DNA of 9,683 nucleotides, taken from Brachybacterium sp. GTDB taxonomy: Bacteria; Actinomycetota; Actinomycetes; Actinomycetales; Dermabacteraceae. A program made the translations under genes and the position numbers. The notes under the pieces are model-generated. The model was not told the DNA's origin, ran no database searches, and saw only the letters and a program-made list of their open reading frames with translations. Position 1 is the stretch's first letter; every line of letters begins with the position of its first letter. Below are positions 8,455 through 9,683 of the stretch, one piece after another. The DNA lies in NCBI GenBank assembly GCA_027322375.1, contig DAHVRS010000424.1, positions 1-9,683 on the forward strand. Reading direction: 5' to 3'.

Positions 8455-8457
8455 CGG

Positions 8458-8829
8458 TCAGGACTGTGTGAAGGCGGTGTACTCCTCCGCGCTGAGCAGG
8501 TCCTCGGGGAGGGCCTCGAAGCTCGCGCGGATGAGCCAGCCGTCCTCGAAGGGCGAGGAGTTCACGAGCTCGGGCGTGTCCACCACGGCCTGGTTGACCT
8601 CGGTGACGGTTCCGGACAGCGGCGAGAAGAGATCGGAGACGGACTTCGTCGACTCGATCTCGCCCATCTCGGTGTGCGCGGTGATCTCATCACCCTCGGC
8701 GGGCAGGTCAACGTACACGACGTCGCCCAGCTGCTCGGCGGCGTAGTCGGTCACGCCGATGACGGCGACGCCGTCGGACTCGACGCGGACCCACTCATGG
8801 TCCTTGCTGTAGAGAAGTTCTGCGGCCAT
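8458..8829 (-). CDS. gcvH: Glycine cleavage system H protein
   Basis: A 123-residue lipoyl carrier, about the usual length. It shuttles the aminomethyl intermediate from GcvP to GcvT, and its dihydrolipoyl arm is reoxidised by lipoamide dehydrogenase, which is not in this window. The family pattern is clear: [11 protein letters not shown] (7-17), [19 protein letters not shown] (25-43), and the lipoylation segment [17 protein letters not shown]. Lys62 there is the modified residue, in an ESTKS variant of the usual [17 protein letters not shown] (90-100) and EEYTAF (115-120) follow. The ATG at 8829 is supported by AGGAAGGA eight bases upstream; the longer open frame before it is not family-like. 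It lies 80 bases downstream of gcvT, a gap with no clear signal beyond a weak TCCGGT-N15-ACCGGA stem (8873-8899), so the two are probably co-transcribed. Confidence 0.97.
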   Translation of the reverse strand: MAAELLYSKDHEWVRVESDGVAVIGVTDYAAEQLGDVVYVDLPAEGDEITAHTEMGEIESTKSVSDLFSPLSGTVTEVNQAVVDTPELVNSSPFEDGWLIRASFEALPEDLLSAEEYTAFTQS

Positions 8830-8909
8830 GGGGCTGGTCCTTCCTGGGTGGATAACACTCGGGGTCACGGGGTCCGGTGCGACGAGGCTGCCGACCGGAG
8901 GATCGGGGG

Positions 8910-9683
8910 TCAGGCGCGCCGGTAGAACGGCATCTCGACGACGCGGGCGGGCAGGTCCTTGCCGCGCACGTCGATGACGAGCTCGGTGCCGGGCGCGGCC
9001 GCGGCCGGGGCCACGTAGGCCATGGCGATGGGGTGGCCGAGCGTCGGGGCGAGGGCGCCGGAGGTGACGGTGCCGACCTCCTGGCCCTCCGCGTCGCGCA
9101 CGGCGGCGCCGGCGCGGCCGGCGCGTCGGCCCTCCGCGACGAGGCCCACCAGCACGGGCAGGTCCTCGGTCACGGCGGCTTCGATCGCTGCGCGGCCGAC
9201 GAAGTCCTCCTTGGACTTCAGCGCGACGACGCGGGCCATCCCGGCCTGGGCGGGCAGCAGCTCGCGGCTGAGCTCGTTGCCGTACAGCGGCATTCCCGCC
9301 TCGAGGCGGAGCGTGTCGCGGCAGGCGAGGCCGCAGGGGGCGAGCCGGTCCCCGCCCGCGGCGGTGAGCAGCTCCCACAGCGCGGTCGCCTGGGCGTTCG
9401 GGACGTACAGCTCGAAGCCGTCCTCACCTGTGTAGCCGGTGCGGGCCACCAGCATCTCCTCCCCGCCGAAGGTGCCCTTGGCGAAGCGGTAGTTCTTCAT
9501 GCCGGTGATGTCCTCGGCGGTGAGGCCGCCGATCGCGGAGCCGTCCGCGGCCATCGCGTCGAGCAGGATCTGCTCCGCGGCGGGTCCCTGGACGGCGAGG
9601 AGGGAGGTGCGTGCGGAGGCGTCGTCGACCTCGACGTCGAAGCCCTCAGCGCGAGCGAGCAGTTCGGCGGCATCGACCTCGGC
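8910..9683 (-). CDS. gcvT: Glycine cleavage system T protein, aminomethyltransferase (5' end outside window)
   Basis: The last 257 residues of GcvT, about two-thirds of a protein normally near 365 residues; the start lies beyond the right edge. It transfers the methylene group from aminomethylated GcvH to tetrahydrofolate, releasing ammonia. The visible part opens with [21 protein letters not shown] and [13 protein letters not shown], and continues with [15 protein letters not shown]. The hallmark [24 protein letters not shown] follows, then the C-terminal barrel, ending [21 protein letters not shown]. The frame is continuous from the window edge to the TGA at 8910, with no sign of damage. 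An internal ATG at 9554 is not the start, because conserved sequence continues upstream of it. It is probably the first gene of the gcvTHP transcript; its promoter and any glycine riboswitch would be outside the window. Confidence 0.96.
   Translation of the reverse strand, partial: AEVDAAELLARAEGFDVEVDDASARTSLLAVQGPAAEQILLDAMAADGSAIGGLTAEDITGMKNYRFAKGTFGGEEMLVARTGYTGEDGFELYVPNAQATALWELLTAAGGDRLAPCGLACRDTLRLEAGMPLYGNELSRELLPAQAGMARVVALKSKEDFVGRAAIEAAVTEDLPVLVGLVAEGRRAGRAGAAVRDAEGQEVGTVTSGALAPTLGHPIAMAYVAPAAAAPGTELVIDVRGKDLPARVVEMPFYRRA

Noticed and set aside
8328..8457. Glycine riboswitch before gcvP
   Set aside because: The stems and CCGCA repeats do not match the conserved glycine aptamer core, and such a riboswitch would normally precede gcvT, whose start is outside the window.
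8873..8899. TCCGGT-N15-ACCGGA stem between gcvT and gcvH as a terminator
   Set aside because: Six pairs around a 15-base loop is too weak to call by eye, and gcvT and gcvH are expected to be co-transcribed.

Overview
The window is very GC-rich and its genes are dense, with strong third-position G/C bias. GATG/GTG starts, hairpins without U-tracts and leaderless-type promoters are also present. Together these point to a high-GC actinobacterium; a Micrococcales relative such as Brachybacterium is my guess, from gene style only. Apart from a 58-base gene tail at the left edge, every gene I can support is on the minus strand, so the biology reads from right to left.

Right third (about 5391-9683): a glycine cleavage cluster in the order gcvT (5' end outside the window), gcvH, gcvP. 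GcvP decarboxylates glycine, GcvH carries the aminomethyl group on a lipoyl-lysine, and GcvT releases ammonia and hands the one-carbon unit to tetrahydrofolate. The fourth subunit (lipoamide dehydrogenase) is not in the window. The gcvH-gcvP spacer (130 bp) is unusual: a G-rich-stem hairpin just after gcvH, a G-poor stretch of CCGCA repeats, then a second hairpin before gcvP.

Middle (2716-5390): after gcvP comes a perfect 20-bp-stem hairpin, directly abutted by a 15-bp tandem repeat array. Then comes a gene for a single-barrel cobalamin-independent methionine-synthase-like enzyme with all four zinc-ligand positions. It seems to have its own leaderless promoter. Its neighbourhood fits one-carbon metabolism, since the gcv system feeds methylene-THF. 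Next is a GT4 glycosyltransferase of the MgtA/PimB type, probably an envelope glycolipid mannosyltransferase. An 18-bp inverted repeat with a 38-nt loop ends within the first possible start codons of this gene.

Left third (1-2534): a class I glutamine-amidotransferase-like hydrolase (PuuD/peptidase C26 type), a two-helix small membrane protein of unknown function, and a YbjJ-like MFS transporter. The transporter's reading frame stays open to the window edge and runs antisense through the tail of an opposing gene.

No RNA genes, insertion sequences, CRISPR arrays or phage genes were seen. I do not see a convincing new multi-gene system. The most interesting items are non-coding: the 15-bp repeat/hairpin composite, the large inverted repeat at the glycosyltransferase start, and the structured gcvH-gcvP spacer. 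No gene-free stretch exceeds 300 bases.
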